Positions 1 to 7,466 of a stretch of 39,313 bases of DNA are shown here, in pieces. The stretch spans positions 1 through 39,313 of the forward strand of contig NZ_JAFCMM010000009.1 in NCBI RefSeq assembly GCF_018131225.1. The letters are read 5' to 3'. Source of the stretch: Bradyrhizobium sp. U87765 SZCCT0048. Its GTDB lineage: Bacteria > Pseudomonadota > Alphaproteobacteria > Rhizobiales > Xanthobacteraceae. The translations under genes and the position numbers were made by a program. Positions within the stretch are counted from its first letter, which is position 1. Each line of letters starts with the position of its first letter. The notes under the pieces are model-generated. The model was not told the origin of the DNA and made no database searches. It worked only from the letters and a program-made list of their open reading frames with translations.

Positions 1-71
1 ACGTCCACACCGTGAAGGCCGGTATCAACTACCGCTTCAACTGGGGTGGCCCGGTCGTCGCCAAGTACTGA
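1..71 (+). CDS. Outer-membrane beta-barrel protein, C-terminal end (partial)
   Basis: Only the last 22 codons are in the window, read from base 3; the rest lies upstream. The tail alternates polar and hydrophobic residues (VKAGINYRF) and ends in an aromatic residue (AKY), which is the pattern of the final beta strand of outer-membrane barrels recognised by the BAM machinery. The ending resembles the small Omp25/Omp31-type porins that occur in many copies in Bradyrhizobium-like bacteria. Family membership is inferred from this short tail only. A strong hairpin terminator follows. Confidence 0.6.
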   Translation, partial: VHTVKAGINYRFNWGGPVVAKY

Positions 72-93
72 GACTAAACACTCAGAACGACCC

Positions 94-146
94 GGAACCT
101 GATTTCAGGTTCCAGCAAAAGCCCGGCGCAAGCCGGGCTTTTCGCT
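94..146 (+). terminator. Rho-independent terminator of the outer-membrane protein gene
   Basis: Two consecutive hairpins follow the stop codon. The first is GGAACCTGA/CAGGTTCC (94-113). The second has a perfect 7-bp stem GCCCGGC-GCAA-GCCGGGC (121-138) flanked by AAAA and TTTTCGCTTTTT. The second is a textbook intrinsic terminator. Confidence 0.85.
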
Positions 147-218
147 TTTTGAGACGCCCTGCAACCTTCCTGTGTCGCCGCACGCTCCATCGCGACCGAC
201 ATCCGCCGAGCCGCTCCG

Positions 219-596
219 ATGACCGAGACCTCTCACGACACCTTGCTCGACCTTCACAGCGTCCGCGTGCTCGTCATGGCCGCCGATGGCCCGACGCTTG
301 CGCGCGAAGGCGATGCCAACACCTTTCTCAGCGCGGCGTGGGAGCACGATGCGTCAATGCTCGCCATTCCGGTGTCGCGTCTGGACGCATCGTTCTTTCA
401 GCTGAGCACCGGCCTTGCCGGCGCGGTGCTGCAGAAGTTCGTCAACTATCGCATCCAGCTCGCAGTCGTCGGCGACGTCTCGGCATGGTCGGCATCGAGC
501 AAGTCACTGCACGATTTCATCGTCGAGGCCAATCGCGGCCGATCCACCTGGTTCGTCGCCGATCTCGACGAGCTGTCGCGCCGCCTTGCGGTCTGA
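219..596 (+). CDS. DUF4180 domain-containing protein
   Basis: A 125-residue soluble protein with no signal peptide or membrane segment. The middle and C-terminal parts carry the features I associate with DUF4180: a segment ending in FFxLSTGLAGAVLQKF (about residues 53-68), then a YRIQLAVVGD strand (about 71-80) and a SKSLHDFIVEANRG helix (about 88-102), ending in a short FVADLDELSRRL segment. Its biochemical role is not known to me. It stands alone between a terminator and small ORFs, so context adds nothing. The ATG at 219 gives the usual length of about 120 residues. Confidence 0.75.
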   Translation: MTETSHDTLLDLHSVRVLVMAADGPTLAREGDANTFLSAAWEHDASMLAIPVSRLDASFFQLSTGLAGAVLQKFVNYRIQLAVVGDVSAWSASSKSLHDFIVEANRGRSTWFVADLDELSRRLAV

Positions 597-721
597 GCCG
601 ACAAAAATAGTCGCACTGACGGGAACGAATCCGGCGACGCCGATCGTTCCCCGCGGAGGGGAGCCATGCGGCGGGATACATGCCGCCGGCAAACCGTTGA
701 CTGTTCCTCGAAAGGAACACG

Positions 722-886
722 ATGACGGAACGCTCCTCATTCCTGTTGCGAGCCACCGAAGCTCTTCGCCAGGCGCGCCTCCTGAAGCCGGGTCCCGAGC
801 GCAACGAACTGCGCCAGGTCGCGCGGCTGCTGCGCGAACTCGCCCGGCTCGACGGTGCGGTCGGATCGGAGGCGGCAATCAAATGA
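722..886 (+). CDS. Small basic hypothetical protein (54 aa)
   Basis: This 54-residue reading frame begins MTERSSFLLRATEAL and ends at TGA 884-886. A purine-rich ribosome-binding site (GAAAGGAA) sits just ahead of the ATG. The product is predicted to be nearly all alpha-helical, rich in Arg, Leu and Glu, with no membrane segment. Short proteins of this kind are seen in Bradyrhizobium-like genomes, but I know of no function. Support is the ribosome-binding site, the regular third-position GC and the helical composition. Confidence 0.55.
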   Translation: MTERSSFLLRATEALRQARLLKPGPERNELRQVARLLRELARLDGAVGSEAAIK

Positions 887-1104
887 TCACGCGGGCATGT
901 GCCGCGCACGTCGGTGCCGCGCGTCAATCGGCAGTTGCAGAACATGGCATGCAGAACATGACGTTGCACGTCACCGCGGCGCCGTGGCCGCCTGCTTGAA
1001 CCATTTGCGCCACCTGCAGACGACTCTGATAGCAACCGCCGCAGCGATGATCGCGCGCGGAAGCCGATATCTCGCCGGCCATCGGTTGCCGACAGGAGAC
1101 TGCC

Positions 1105-1281
1105 ATGATCGCGCTGGCCAAGGTCATTCCCGCTCTCGCCAAACGCCTGCCTCACGCATCGACGTTGTCGGACCGAGAGTGGGATTCGCTGATCGTCGTT
1201 GCGATCTTCTCCGGTCTCGGCCTCGTCGTCTCGCTCGCGCTGCTGCTGCTCGACCGCAGCCTGGACGCGGGCTGGTTCTGA
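1105..1281 (+). CDS. Small single-pass membrane protein (58 aa)
   Basis: A 58-residue reading frame (MIALAKVIPALAK... to GWF-stop). A clear ribosome-binding site, CAGGAGA, lies about 7 bases before the ATG. Residues about 28-48 (SLIVVAIFSGLGLVVSLALLL) form one strong membrane helix followed by a short polar tail. Function unknown; possibly a small membrane regulator. It lies between the 54-aa ORF and the PilZ gene on the same strand but is separated from both by about 200 bases, so an operon is not implied. Confidence 0.55.
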   Translation: MIALAKVIPALAKRLPHASTLSDREWDSLIVVAIFSGLGLVVSLALLLLDRSLDAGWF

Positions 1282-1377
1282 CGGCCGTGCGAACCGCATC
1301 CGCCCCCTCGCCCCATCACGACGAGAGACGAATATTCTCCGCGATAGCCGCGAATGCCGAAAAACCGGCCCTATTCA

Positions 1378-1460
1378 GGTTAACGAAACGTTGACGGAAT
1401 GCCGCACTTCACCTGTGGTTGTGGCCTGCGCTAGCTTCGCCATCGTTAGCAAAGTGTTAA
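1378..1460 (+). promoter_or_regulatory. Two CtrA-like boxes before the PilZ gene
   Basis: Two near matches to the alphaproteobacterial CtrA consensus TTAA-N7-TTAA are visible: TTAACGAAACGTTGA at 1380-1394 (last half TTGA) and TTAGCAAAGTGTTAA at 1446-1460 (first half TTAG). Each has one mismatch. They lie 80-95 and 14-28 bases before the PilZ start codon. The sites are seen in the sequence; that CtrA binds them is inference. Confidence 0.4.
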
Positions 1461-1473
1461 CGCTGGAAATGAC

Positions 1474-1791
1474 ATGTCGGAACAACGCAAGGCCGCACGC
1501 ACGCGCGTGATCTACGGTGGTATGCTGATTTTCAACAACCGCTGTTCGACCATGGACTGCACCGTTAGCAACTTCTCAGCGAACGGAGCGCGCATCACCA
1601 TCCCTCACAACGCCCTGCTGCCCGACCACCTGACTCTGGTGGTTGCCCGCAAGGGACGCGAATACGCCGCACGCCTCGCCTGGCGCAGCGAAGGCGCCGC
1701 CGGCCTCGAATTCCTCGATACCGCTTCGGCATCGGTGATTCCGTTCGACCGCGCGCGGGCACGCCCGCCTGCAAGCGAGATGCAGCCATGA
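1474..1791 (+). CDS. PilZ domain protein
   Basis: A 105-residue single-domain protein. The N-terminal RKAARTRV provides the arginine motif (RxxxR) and NFSANGARI (about residues 33-41) is the N/DxSxxG motif; together these bind cyclic di-GMP in PilZ domains. The remaining beta strands (LTLVVARKGREYAARLAWRS, AAGLEFL) fit the PilZ barrel. There is no output domain, so it probably acts by binding a partner. The stop codon overlaps the start of the next gene (ATGA, 1788-1791), so the two are translationally coupled. Two CtrA-like boxes precede it. Family call is strong; c-di-GMP binding is inferred from the motifs. Confidence 0.85.
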   Translation: MSEQRKAARTRVIYGGMLIFNNRCSTMDCTVSNFSANGARITIPHNALLPDHLTLVVARKGREYAARLAWRSEGAAGLEFLDTASASVIPFDRARARPPASEMQP

Positions 1792-1982
1792 CGCGGATCG
1801 CGGCATTGATCCGTCGCTTCCTCGTCGACGACAGCGCAGGCGGTAGCTTCAATTATCTGCTGGCGTCATCGCTGGTCAGCCTGCTCGCGCTCGGCACGGT
1901 CTACGAGGCACGCCTCGCCGTCGCCGACAAATTCGAGGCGCTGGCGAGCGCGCTGCAGAAGCAGGGCATGCCCTATCGCTGA
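1788..1982 (+). CDS. Small membrane protein resembling a Flp-type pilin
   Basis: A 64-residue protein whose ATG overlaps the PilZ stop codon. A basic N-terminus (MTRIAALIRRFLVDD) leads into SAGGSFNYLLASSLVSLLALGTV, one hydrophobic segment, then an amphipathic helix. This layout resembles Flp/Fap pilins (DESGATAIEYGL followed by a hydrophobic helix), with SFNY at the position of the processed IEY motif. The prepilin cleavage Gly-Glu-Tyr pattern is not intact, so it may be a degenerate or divergent Flp or simply a small membrane protein. No other tad genes sit next to it. Confidence 0.5.
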   Translation: MTRIAALIRRFLVDDSAGGSFNYLLASSLVSLLALGTVYEARLAVADKFEALASALQKQGMPYR

Positions 1983-2066
1983 AGCGCCCGGGCTTGCCTC
2001 GCATCAAGCCTGCGCGTCGAGACACACGGCAGGGCGCATTCACGATTCCGAACGCGCATGGCCCGC

Positions 2067-3140
2067 TCAGCCGTGCCCCTGGGAATTGCGCAGCACGAAG
2101 CAGGCCTGCCCGGCGCGGCGAATGCGGCCGCAGAGATCGTCGGCAGCAGGGCGCGTCTCCATACCGACACGCACCTGGTAGAACGGCCGTGTCCCGCGGC
2201 TGCGCAACACCGAACTGAGGAGATTGGCGTCGTGTTCGCCGATCACCGTGCCGAGACGCTGCATGGCTCGGGCATACATCGCCAGTGCGCGGTCTCGCGA
2301 GAAGCCGGCGGCGAGCTGCACGCCCCAGGGCTGCGCGACACCGAGTTTCACGCGCTGCTCGAGCTGGGCGATGAACGGATTGGGCGCCTGACGCAGCAGC
2401 GCCATCAATGCACGGCAGCCGGGCGGCGGCTGCACGGGCGCAGGCTTCGTCCCGGCATCGCGCCACTCTTCCACCGACAGGCCGGTGATCGCCAGAACGT
2501 AGCGGCGCGTCTCCGCCGGCATCGCACCACTGCCGGCAAGCCAGTCCTGCACGCGCCGCGGGCCGGCGTTGTACGCCGCGGCGGCCAGCCCGAGATTGCC
2601 GAACTGACCACGCAGCTCGGCGAGAAACTCGGCGGACTTCGGCAGCGCCTGCACCGGATCGAACGGATCGAGCAGCCGCCGCTCGTTGGCCGTGCCCGGC
2701 ATGAACTGGGCAATGCCCTGTGCCCGCGCGCCGCTACGTGTCACCGGGCCGACAGCGTCAGCCTGAAAGCGGCTCTCCTGCCAGATCACGCGCGCGAAGA
2801 ATTCGAGCGGCAGGTCGTTGGCCCTCGCCGCGGACTCGATCATCAGGCACATCGCCTCGCGCGTGTCGGTATCGCCGGGCCCGTCGGATTTCGCCTCGGT
2901 CGTTGCCGCCGGATCCGGCGCGGCGCCCGTCTGCGGGGCACCGTCGGCCTTCGGGGCGGCTGCGGCAGCCGGCGCGACCGGCGTATCGCCTGACGGCGAC
3001 GGAGGTGCGGGTGCCCCCACGGCAGCGGCCGGCGGCGCACCGGCAGGCGGCGCGTCCTCCGCGGCCGCGGCGAGCGGCCAGCACACCAGCGCGGCGAGGC
3101 AAAGGACGCGGAACGTCCCGACGACGTCTGTTGCGGGCAT
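2067..3140 (-). CDS. Secreted lytic murein transglycosylase (SLT domain)
   Basis: A 357-residue protein with a signal peptide (residues 1-27, cleavage after LAAAAA-like stretch) followed by an Ala/Pro/Gly-rich linker to about residue 90. The SLT domain follows: WQESRF with the catalytic Glu122, GIAQFMPGTA at 142-151 and AAYNAGP at 188-194. These are the three hallmark motifs of family 1 lytic transglycosylases, which cut the MurNAc-GlcNAc bond of peptidoglycan to leave 1,6-anhydro ends. The remaining about 150 residues have no domain I recognise. Two Cys residues flank the domain. It is transcribed away from the reductase gene at 3306. The ATG at 3140 is the only start giving a signal peptide. 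Confidence 0.88.
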   Translation of the reverse strand: MPATDVVGTFRVLCLAALVCWPLAAAAEDAPPAGAPPAAAVGAPAPPSPSGDTPVAPAAAAAPKADGAPQTGAAPDPAATTEAKSDGPGDTDTREAMCLMIESAARANDLPLEFFARVIWQESRFQADAVGPVTRSGARAQGIAQFMPGTANERRLLDPFDPVQALPKSAEFLAELRGQFGNLGLAAAAYNAGPRRVQDWLAGSGAMPAETRRYVLAITGLSVEEWRDAGTKPAPVQPPPGCRALMALLRQAPNPFIAQLEQRVKLGVAQPWGVQLAAGFSRDRALAMYARAMQRLGTVIGEHDANLLSSVLRSRGTRPFYQVRVGMETRPAADDLCGRIRRAGQACFVLRNSQGHG

Positions 3141-3305
3141 GAGGCAGCCTGATCGACGACAACGTTCCGGAGACGCCTTGCCAGTATGGCGCCGCCGCCG
3201 CGGCCCCGCCAGCGGACCTCACCGGCTCGTGAGCGCGGGTTCCGCCCGACTGGTGCGGACACCCGGAGAGATTATAGTCACATCCCGATTTGCCGGGAGT
3301 GCCCG

Positions 3306-4241
3306 ATGACCTCACCTTCCGCCCCGCCCTTCGCCTTCGAGCCCGATCTCGAGGAGCCGATCCGCTACATGCAGCGCACCCGCGAATACTACCGCGCGAT
3401 CGGCTACGATGCGCCCTATCGCTGGGCGCACCATGACGACGCGCCGTTCCAGCCGCTCCGCAAGCCGCTCGCAGAGGCCCGCGTGACCATCGTGACAACC
3501 GCCTCGCGGTTCGATCCGGCGAAGGGCGACCAGGGCCCCGGCGCCGCTTACAATTCGTCCGCGAAGTTCTACCAGGTCTATGACGGCGACACCGCCGCCG
3601 ATCACGACCTGCGCATCTCCCACATCGCCTACGACCGCGTCCACACCACCGCCGACGACAGCAACACATGGTTTCCGCTGCCGCAGCTGCGGCGGCTCGC
3701 GGCGCAAGGCCGCATCGGCGCCGTCGGCCCGCGCTTCTATGGCGCGCCGACCAATCGCAGCCACCGCGTGACCATCGAGACCGACGCCCCCGACATCCAT
3801 GCGCGTGCGCGAGCCGACGGCGTCGACGCCGTTGTGCTGGTGCCGAACTGCCCGGTCTGCCACCAGAGCGTCAGCCTGATCGCGCGCCATCTCGAAGCCA
3901 ACGGCATCTCGACCGTGGTGATGGGCTGCGCCAAGGACATCGTCGAGCACGCCGGCGTGCCGCGCTTTCTGTTCAGCGACTTCCCGCTCGGCAACTCCGC
4001 GGGACGGCCGCACGACACGGCATCGCAGGCCCTGACGCTGGAGCTTGCGCTGACGTTGCTGGAAGCTGCGCCGGGACCTCGCACCACCATGCAGTCGCCG
4101 CTGCGGTGGCGCGATGATCCGTCCTGGAAGCTCGACTACAACAACGTCGCGCGCATGAGCGCGGACGAGCTCGCGCGGCGACGCCGTGAGTTCGAAGCCC
4201 AGAAAGTCATCGCCAGGCAGGTGCGCGAAGGCGCAGCCTGA
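3306..4241 (+). CDS. GrdB/PrdB-type reductase family protein with Cys in place of selenocysteine
   Basis: A 311-residue cytoplasmic protein. The segment AVVLVPNCPVCHQSVSLIA (about 175-193), then a MGCAKDIVEHAGVPR loop and FSDFPLGNSAGRP, matches the arrangement of the glycine/sarcosine/betaine and D-proline reductase selenoprotein B families, in which a Sec-containing UxxC centre is followed by a strand ending in a PLGNP-like loop. Here Cys182-P-V-Cys185 replaces it. No GrdA, GrdC or PrdA partners are adjacent, so the substrate is unknown; such stand-alone homologues are usually annotated as glycine reductase in Bradyrhizobium-like genomes. The ATG at 3306 is preceded by GGGAG (3295-3299); longer in-frame starts lack this. 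It ends 9 bases from the convergent symporter gene. Confidence 0.7.
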   Translation: MTSPSAPPFAFEPDLEEPIRYMQRTREYYRAIGYDAPYRWAHHDDAPFQPLRKPLAEARVTIVTTASRFDPAKGDQGPGAAYNSSAKFYQVYDGDTAADHDLRISHIAYDRVHTTADDSNTWFPLPQLRRLAAQGRIGAVGPRFYGAPTNRSHRVTIETDAPDIHARARADGVDAVVLVPNCPVCHQSVSLIARHLEANGISTVVMGCAKDIVEHAGVPRFLFSDFPLGNSAGRPHDTASQALTLELALTLLEAAPGPRTTMQSPLRWRDDPSWKLDYNNVARMSADELARRRREFEAQKVIARQVREGAA

Positions 4242-4250
4242 TCACCCCCG

Positions 4251-5270
4251 TCAACGCGCGCCGGCGAGCGACGACGAGGCGGGCAGATCGGGCGATGCTG
4301 CATCCCCGCCGGCCGCATAGCGCCGCGCCAGCGCGGCACAGACCATCAGCTGGATCTGGTGGAACAGCATCAGCGGCAACACGATCAGGCCGACCGACTG
4401 CCCTGCGAGCAGCACTGTCGCCATCGGCAGGCCGCTGGCCAGGCTCTTCTTCGAGCCGCAGAACATGATCGCGATGCGATCCTCGCGGGAAAAACCGAGC
4501 AGCTTGCTGCCGAAATGGGTCACGGCGAGCACCACCGCCAGCAGCGCGGCGTCGACGGCGAGCACCGCTGCAAGCTGGCGCAGGTCGAGCTGATGCCAGA
4601 TGCCATGGCTGACGCCGTCGCTGAACGCGGTGTAGACCACCAGCAGGATCGAGCCGCGATCGACGAGACCGACCATCGCCTTGTGCCGCGCCACCCAGCC
4701 GCCGATCAGCGGCCGTGACAGCTGGCCGGCAACGAACGGCAGCAGCAGCTGCACCACGATGTCGAGCACGGCCGTGCCGGAGAAGCCGCCACGGGCACTC
4801 AGCAGCAGGCCCGCCAGCAGCGGCGTCGCAACGATGCCGAACAGGTTGGACGCCGTCGCCGAACACAGCGCCGCCGGCACGTTGCCGCGGGCGATCGAGG
4901 TGAACGCGACCGACGACTGCACGGTCGAGGGCAGGATGCAGATCAGGATGACACCGCTCCACAACGCCGGCGACAGCAGGTTCGGCGCGAGCGCCCGACC
5001 GGCGAGACCGAGCAGTGGGAACAGCAAGAAGGTGGCCAGGAAGATCACCAGATGCAGCCGCCAGTGCCGCGCCCCGACCAGCGCCTCGGCGGTCGACAGG
5101 CGGGCGCCATGCAGGAAGAACAGCAAGGCAATGGCCGCGTCGGTCACGTACCGGCCTGCGACGGCCCCCTCGCCATGCAGCGGCAGCACGGTCGCCAGCC
5201 CCACCATGCCGACAATGGCGGCAATGTAGGGATCGACCAGTGTAAAGGGATTGAACGCGCGCAGAGCCAT
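4251..5270 (-). CDS. Bile acid:sodium symporter family transporter (SBF-like, YfeH type)
   Basis: A 339-residue inner-membrane protein with about nine to ten hydrophobic segments. The order of motifs (FFLHGARLS near residue 55, CILPSTVQSSVAFTSIARGN near 115-133, ATASNLFGIVATP, and FCGSKKSLASGLPM in the C-terminal half) is typical of the SBF-like branch (PF13593). The substrate is unknown; bile acid is only a family name. The ATG at 5270 is preceded by AAGGA; a longer frame to 5354 would run into the promoter of the divergent LysR gene. The divergent layout suggests control by that regulator. Confidence 0.85.
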   Translation of the reverse strand: MALRAFNPFTLVDPYIAAIVGMVGLATVLPLHGEGAVAGRYVTDAAIALLFFLHGARLSTAEALVGARHWRLHLVIFLATFLLFPLLGLAGRALAPNLLSPALWSGVILICILPSTVQSSVAFTSIARGNVPAALCSATASNLFGIVATPLLAGLLLSARGGFSGTAVLDIVVQLLLPFVAGQLSRPLIGGWVARHKAMVGLVDRGSILLVVYTAFSDGVSHGIWHQLDLRQLAAVLAVDAALLAVVLAVTHFGSKLLGFSREDRIAIMFCGSKKSLASGLPMATVLLAGQSVGLIVLPLMLFHQIQLMVCAALARRYAAGGDAASPDLPASSSLAGAR

Positions 5271-5315
5271 GGTGTGAATCCTTATCCAGTGAGGGCGACC
5301 ATGGCTGTGCAGCGC

Positions 5316-5350
5316 ACAATTGTAAACCCGCCTAGCTGACGTTATTGTAA
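5316..5350. promoter_or_regulatory. Candidate LysR operator between symporter and lysR genes
   Basis: The 109-base divergent region holds the palindrome ACAATTGT (5316-5323) and two copies of ATTGTAA (5319-5325 and 5344-5350) set 25 bases apart, in an AT-rich patch of otherwise GC-rich DNA. LysR-type proteins commonly bind tandem AT-rich sites in such spaces. Binding is inferred. Confidence 0.4.
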
Positions 5351-5379
5351 TCACAAATCATCATAAGCGGACGGCAACA

Positions 5380-6234
5380 ATGCTGGATCCCGTGCAGCTC
5401 GAGACCTTCCTGACCGTGGCCCAGACCCGGAACTTCAGCGAGGCCGCCCGGCGCCTCGGCCTGAACCAGTCGACCGTCAGCCAGCACATTCGCAAGCTCG
5501 AGGCCGAGGCCGGCCGCCGGCTGTTCGTCCGCGACACCCATTCGGTGGAACTGACCGCGGATGGCGAGGCGATGGTCAGCTTTGCCCGCCCCATCCTCGA
5601 CGCCAACGCCCGCGCCCGCGACTACTTCACCGGCTCGCAGGTTCGCGGCCGGATCCGCTTCGGCGCCGCGGAGGACTTTGCCAACTCGCGGCTGCCGGAC
5701 CTGCTGCGCGACTTCATGCGCCGCCACCCCCACGTCGACCTCGAACTGACCGTAAGCCTGAGCGCGGTGCTCTATCAGCAGCTCGACGCCGGCGAGCTCG
5801 ACCTCGTGCTGGGCAAGCGGCGCACCGGCGACGAGCATGGCCAGCTGGTGTGGCAGGAGCGGCTGGTATGGTGCGGCGGCCCCGGCATGCGGCTCGATCC
5901 GGAACAGCCGCTACCGCTCATCCTCTACGCGCCCCCCGCGGTGAGCCGCAGCCTCGTGCTCGAAGCGATGGAGCGCGCCGGACGGCGCTGGCGCATCGTC
6001 TGCTCCAGCGGCTCGCTGAGCGGATTGCGCGCGGCAACGCTGGCGGGCCTCGGCATCTGCGCCCAGGCGCAGAGCCTGATCCCCGATGGCCTCGTGGAAA
6101 TGACGCCCCCATGGCTGCCGCCGCTCGGCGTCGTCGAATTCGTCGTCGTGCAGGCGCCGCGCAGCCCGAAACACGGCCCGGCCGCCGAACTCGCCCAGGC
6201 GATCTCGAGCTTCGGCAGCCGGCTGCGGCCATAG
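5380..6234 (+). CDS. LysR-family transcriptional regulator
   Basis: A 284-residue protein. Residues about 3-62 form the LysR winged helix-turn-helix (QLETFLTVAQTRNFSEAARR, LNQSTVSQHIRKLE, GRRLFVRD), followed by the linker helix and a periplasmic-binding-protein-like effector domain (about 90-284) beginning RGRIRFGAAEDFA. It is divergent from the SBF-like transporter at 4251-5270, whose expression it probably controls; the inducer is unknown. The ATG at 5380 places the HTH at the normal N-terminal distance. Confidence 0.9.
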   Translation: MLDPVQLETFLTVAQTRNFSEAARRLGLNQSTVSQHIRKLEAEAGRRLFVRDTHSVELTADGEAMVSFARPILDANARARDYFTGSQVRGRIRFGAAEDFANSRLPDLLRDFMRRHPHVDLELTVSLSAVLYQQLDAGELDLVLGKRRTGDEHGQLVWQERLVWCGGPGMRLDPEQPLPLILYAPPAVSRSLVLEAMERAGRRWRIVCSSGSLSGLRAATLAGLGICAQAQSLIPDGLVEMTPPWLPPLGVVEFVVVQAPRSPKHGPAAELAQAISSFGSRLRP

Positions 6235-6244
6235 CGATAGGCGG

Positions 6245-7384
6245 CTACACCGGGTAGCGCAGGACGGCGGCGAGCGCCTTGCCGCCGGGAATGTCCGGCT
6301 GACGCACGGCCAGCACCCGCGCCCCCGATCGCAGCGCCCGCGCCGCGATCTCGTCGACCACGCCATAGCTGCGCGCTCCCGGCGCACTGGCAAAGGTCAC
6401 CGCGCCGTCGCTGTCGGCGACCGTACCGGGGATCACCTGATCGATATCGACCATCAGCGCCTCGACGGCGCCGAAGGTCGCAGCGCGCGCCGCCTGGGCG
6501 ACGTCCGTGGTCGCGCGGCCCTGGTTCTCGCGCTGCGCGAACAGGCGGCCGAACGCCGTGACCTCGTCGCGGTAGAGCCCGTCGAGCACGCTGCGGGCCC
6601 GCGCGGCGAGATCGGCGTCGCTCAGGGCGTCGGGACTGGTGTCGATGCCGGCCGCGGCGAGATGCGGATAGCTGTTGACCGAGCGATAGATCGCCGCGAT
6701 CGGCGGCAGCGCCGCGAGCACCAGCGGCAGATCGGAGCCGGCCAGCCGCGCGTGCAAGGCGGCGTCGACCTGTCGCGCGAACTGGCGCAGCCGTACCTTC
6801 TGCCCTTCGGCGCCCTGCAGACGGCCGCTCGGCGAGCGATCGTTGATCGTCGACTGGCCGACGGCACTGGCGGCGTCCCTCGGCAGGCCCTCGACCTTGA
6901 CGGCGGTCGCCGGCAGATTCGCAGAGATCTCGATGAGACGCACGGCGCCTTCCGACAGCGCCAGCACATGACCGCTGTTGGCGAATGTCACCGACCGCAA
7001 CAACGGCTTGAGAAAGAAGCGGTCCGAGACCTCGACCATCGACTCCAGCGCATTCGGCAGGCGGAACGTGCGCACGTTGTCGGGCGTCGCCAGCACCGCA
7101 AGGCTATGGGCCTGATGACGCCAGAAGCCGTCGTCGTCGACGAGATCGTCGAGATGCTCGGCGAGCGCCGCCACGCGCCGCTTGTCGGCATCGACGGCCT
7201 GCAGCTGCCGCAGCGCCTCGCGCGCCAGATTCTTCAGCGCGATGCGGTCCGCGCCGCCCTCGCGGGTCACCGGCGTGGTCGGCAGGTAGATCGAGACGCC
7301 GATATCGTCCCGTCGCGAACTCAGGGCCGCAAGATCCGTCGCAGTCGGAATGTCGACATAGAGCATGACAAGGAACTCCCTCAT
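6245..7384 (-). CDS. Bacterial archaeo-eukaryotic release factor (baeRF) family protein
   Basis: A 379-residue soluble protein. The N-terminal DIPTATDLAALSSRRDDIGVSIYLPTTP and the C-terminal half (APGARSYGVVDEIAARALRSGARVLAVR) fit the bacterial eRF1-like families (baeRF, family 3/11 type), which share the eRF1 domain 2 and 3 folds and are proposed to act at ribosomes or in stress. The C-terminal part resembles the L7Ae-like domain 3. The function in this organism is unknown. The start at 7384 is preceded by GGGAGGGG, a strong ribosome-binding site; the later Met at 7366 is less well supported. It lies 82 bases downstream of the aldoxime dehydratase gene on the same strand and may be co-transcribed. 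Confidence 0.7.
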   Translation of the reverse strand: MREFLVMLYVDIPTATDLAALSSRRDDIGVSIYLPTTPVTREGGADRIALKNLAREALRQLQAVDADKRRVAALAEHLDDLVDDDGFWRHQAHSLAVLATPDNVRTFRLPNALESMVEVSDRFFLKPLLRSVTFANSGHVLALSEGAVRLIEISANLPATAVKVEGLPRDAASAVGQSTINDRSPSGRLQGAEGQKVRLRQFARQVDAALHARLAGSDLPLVLAALPPIAAIYRSVNSYPHLAAAGIDTSPDALSDADLAARARSVLDGLYRDEVTAFGRLFAQRENQGRATTDVAQAARAATFGAVEALMVDIDQVIPGTVADSDGAVTFASAPGARSYGVVDEIAARALRSGARVLAVRQPDIPGGKALAAVLRYPV

Positions 7385-7466
7385 GCCCCACCCCTCCCGG
7401 ACCATAGCAGACCTTGCGCAGCGGCCTGCGACCAAAATTGTCGCGCCGCCGGCCTTCGCACCGCGC

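Noticed and set aside
3186..3305. N-terminal extension of the GrdB-like protein (351-codon frame)
   Set aside because: ATG 3306 has a GGGAG ribosome-binding site and the extra 40 residues are Arg/Pro-rich; the family starts near the later Met.
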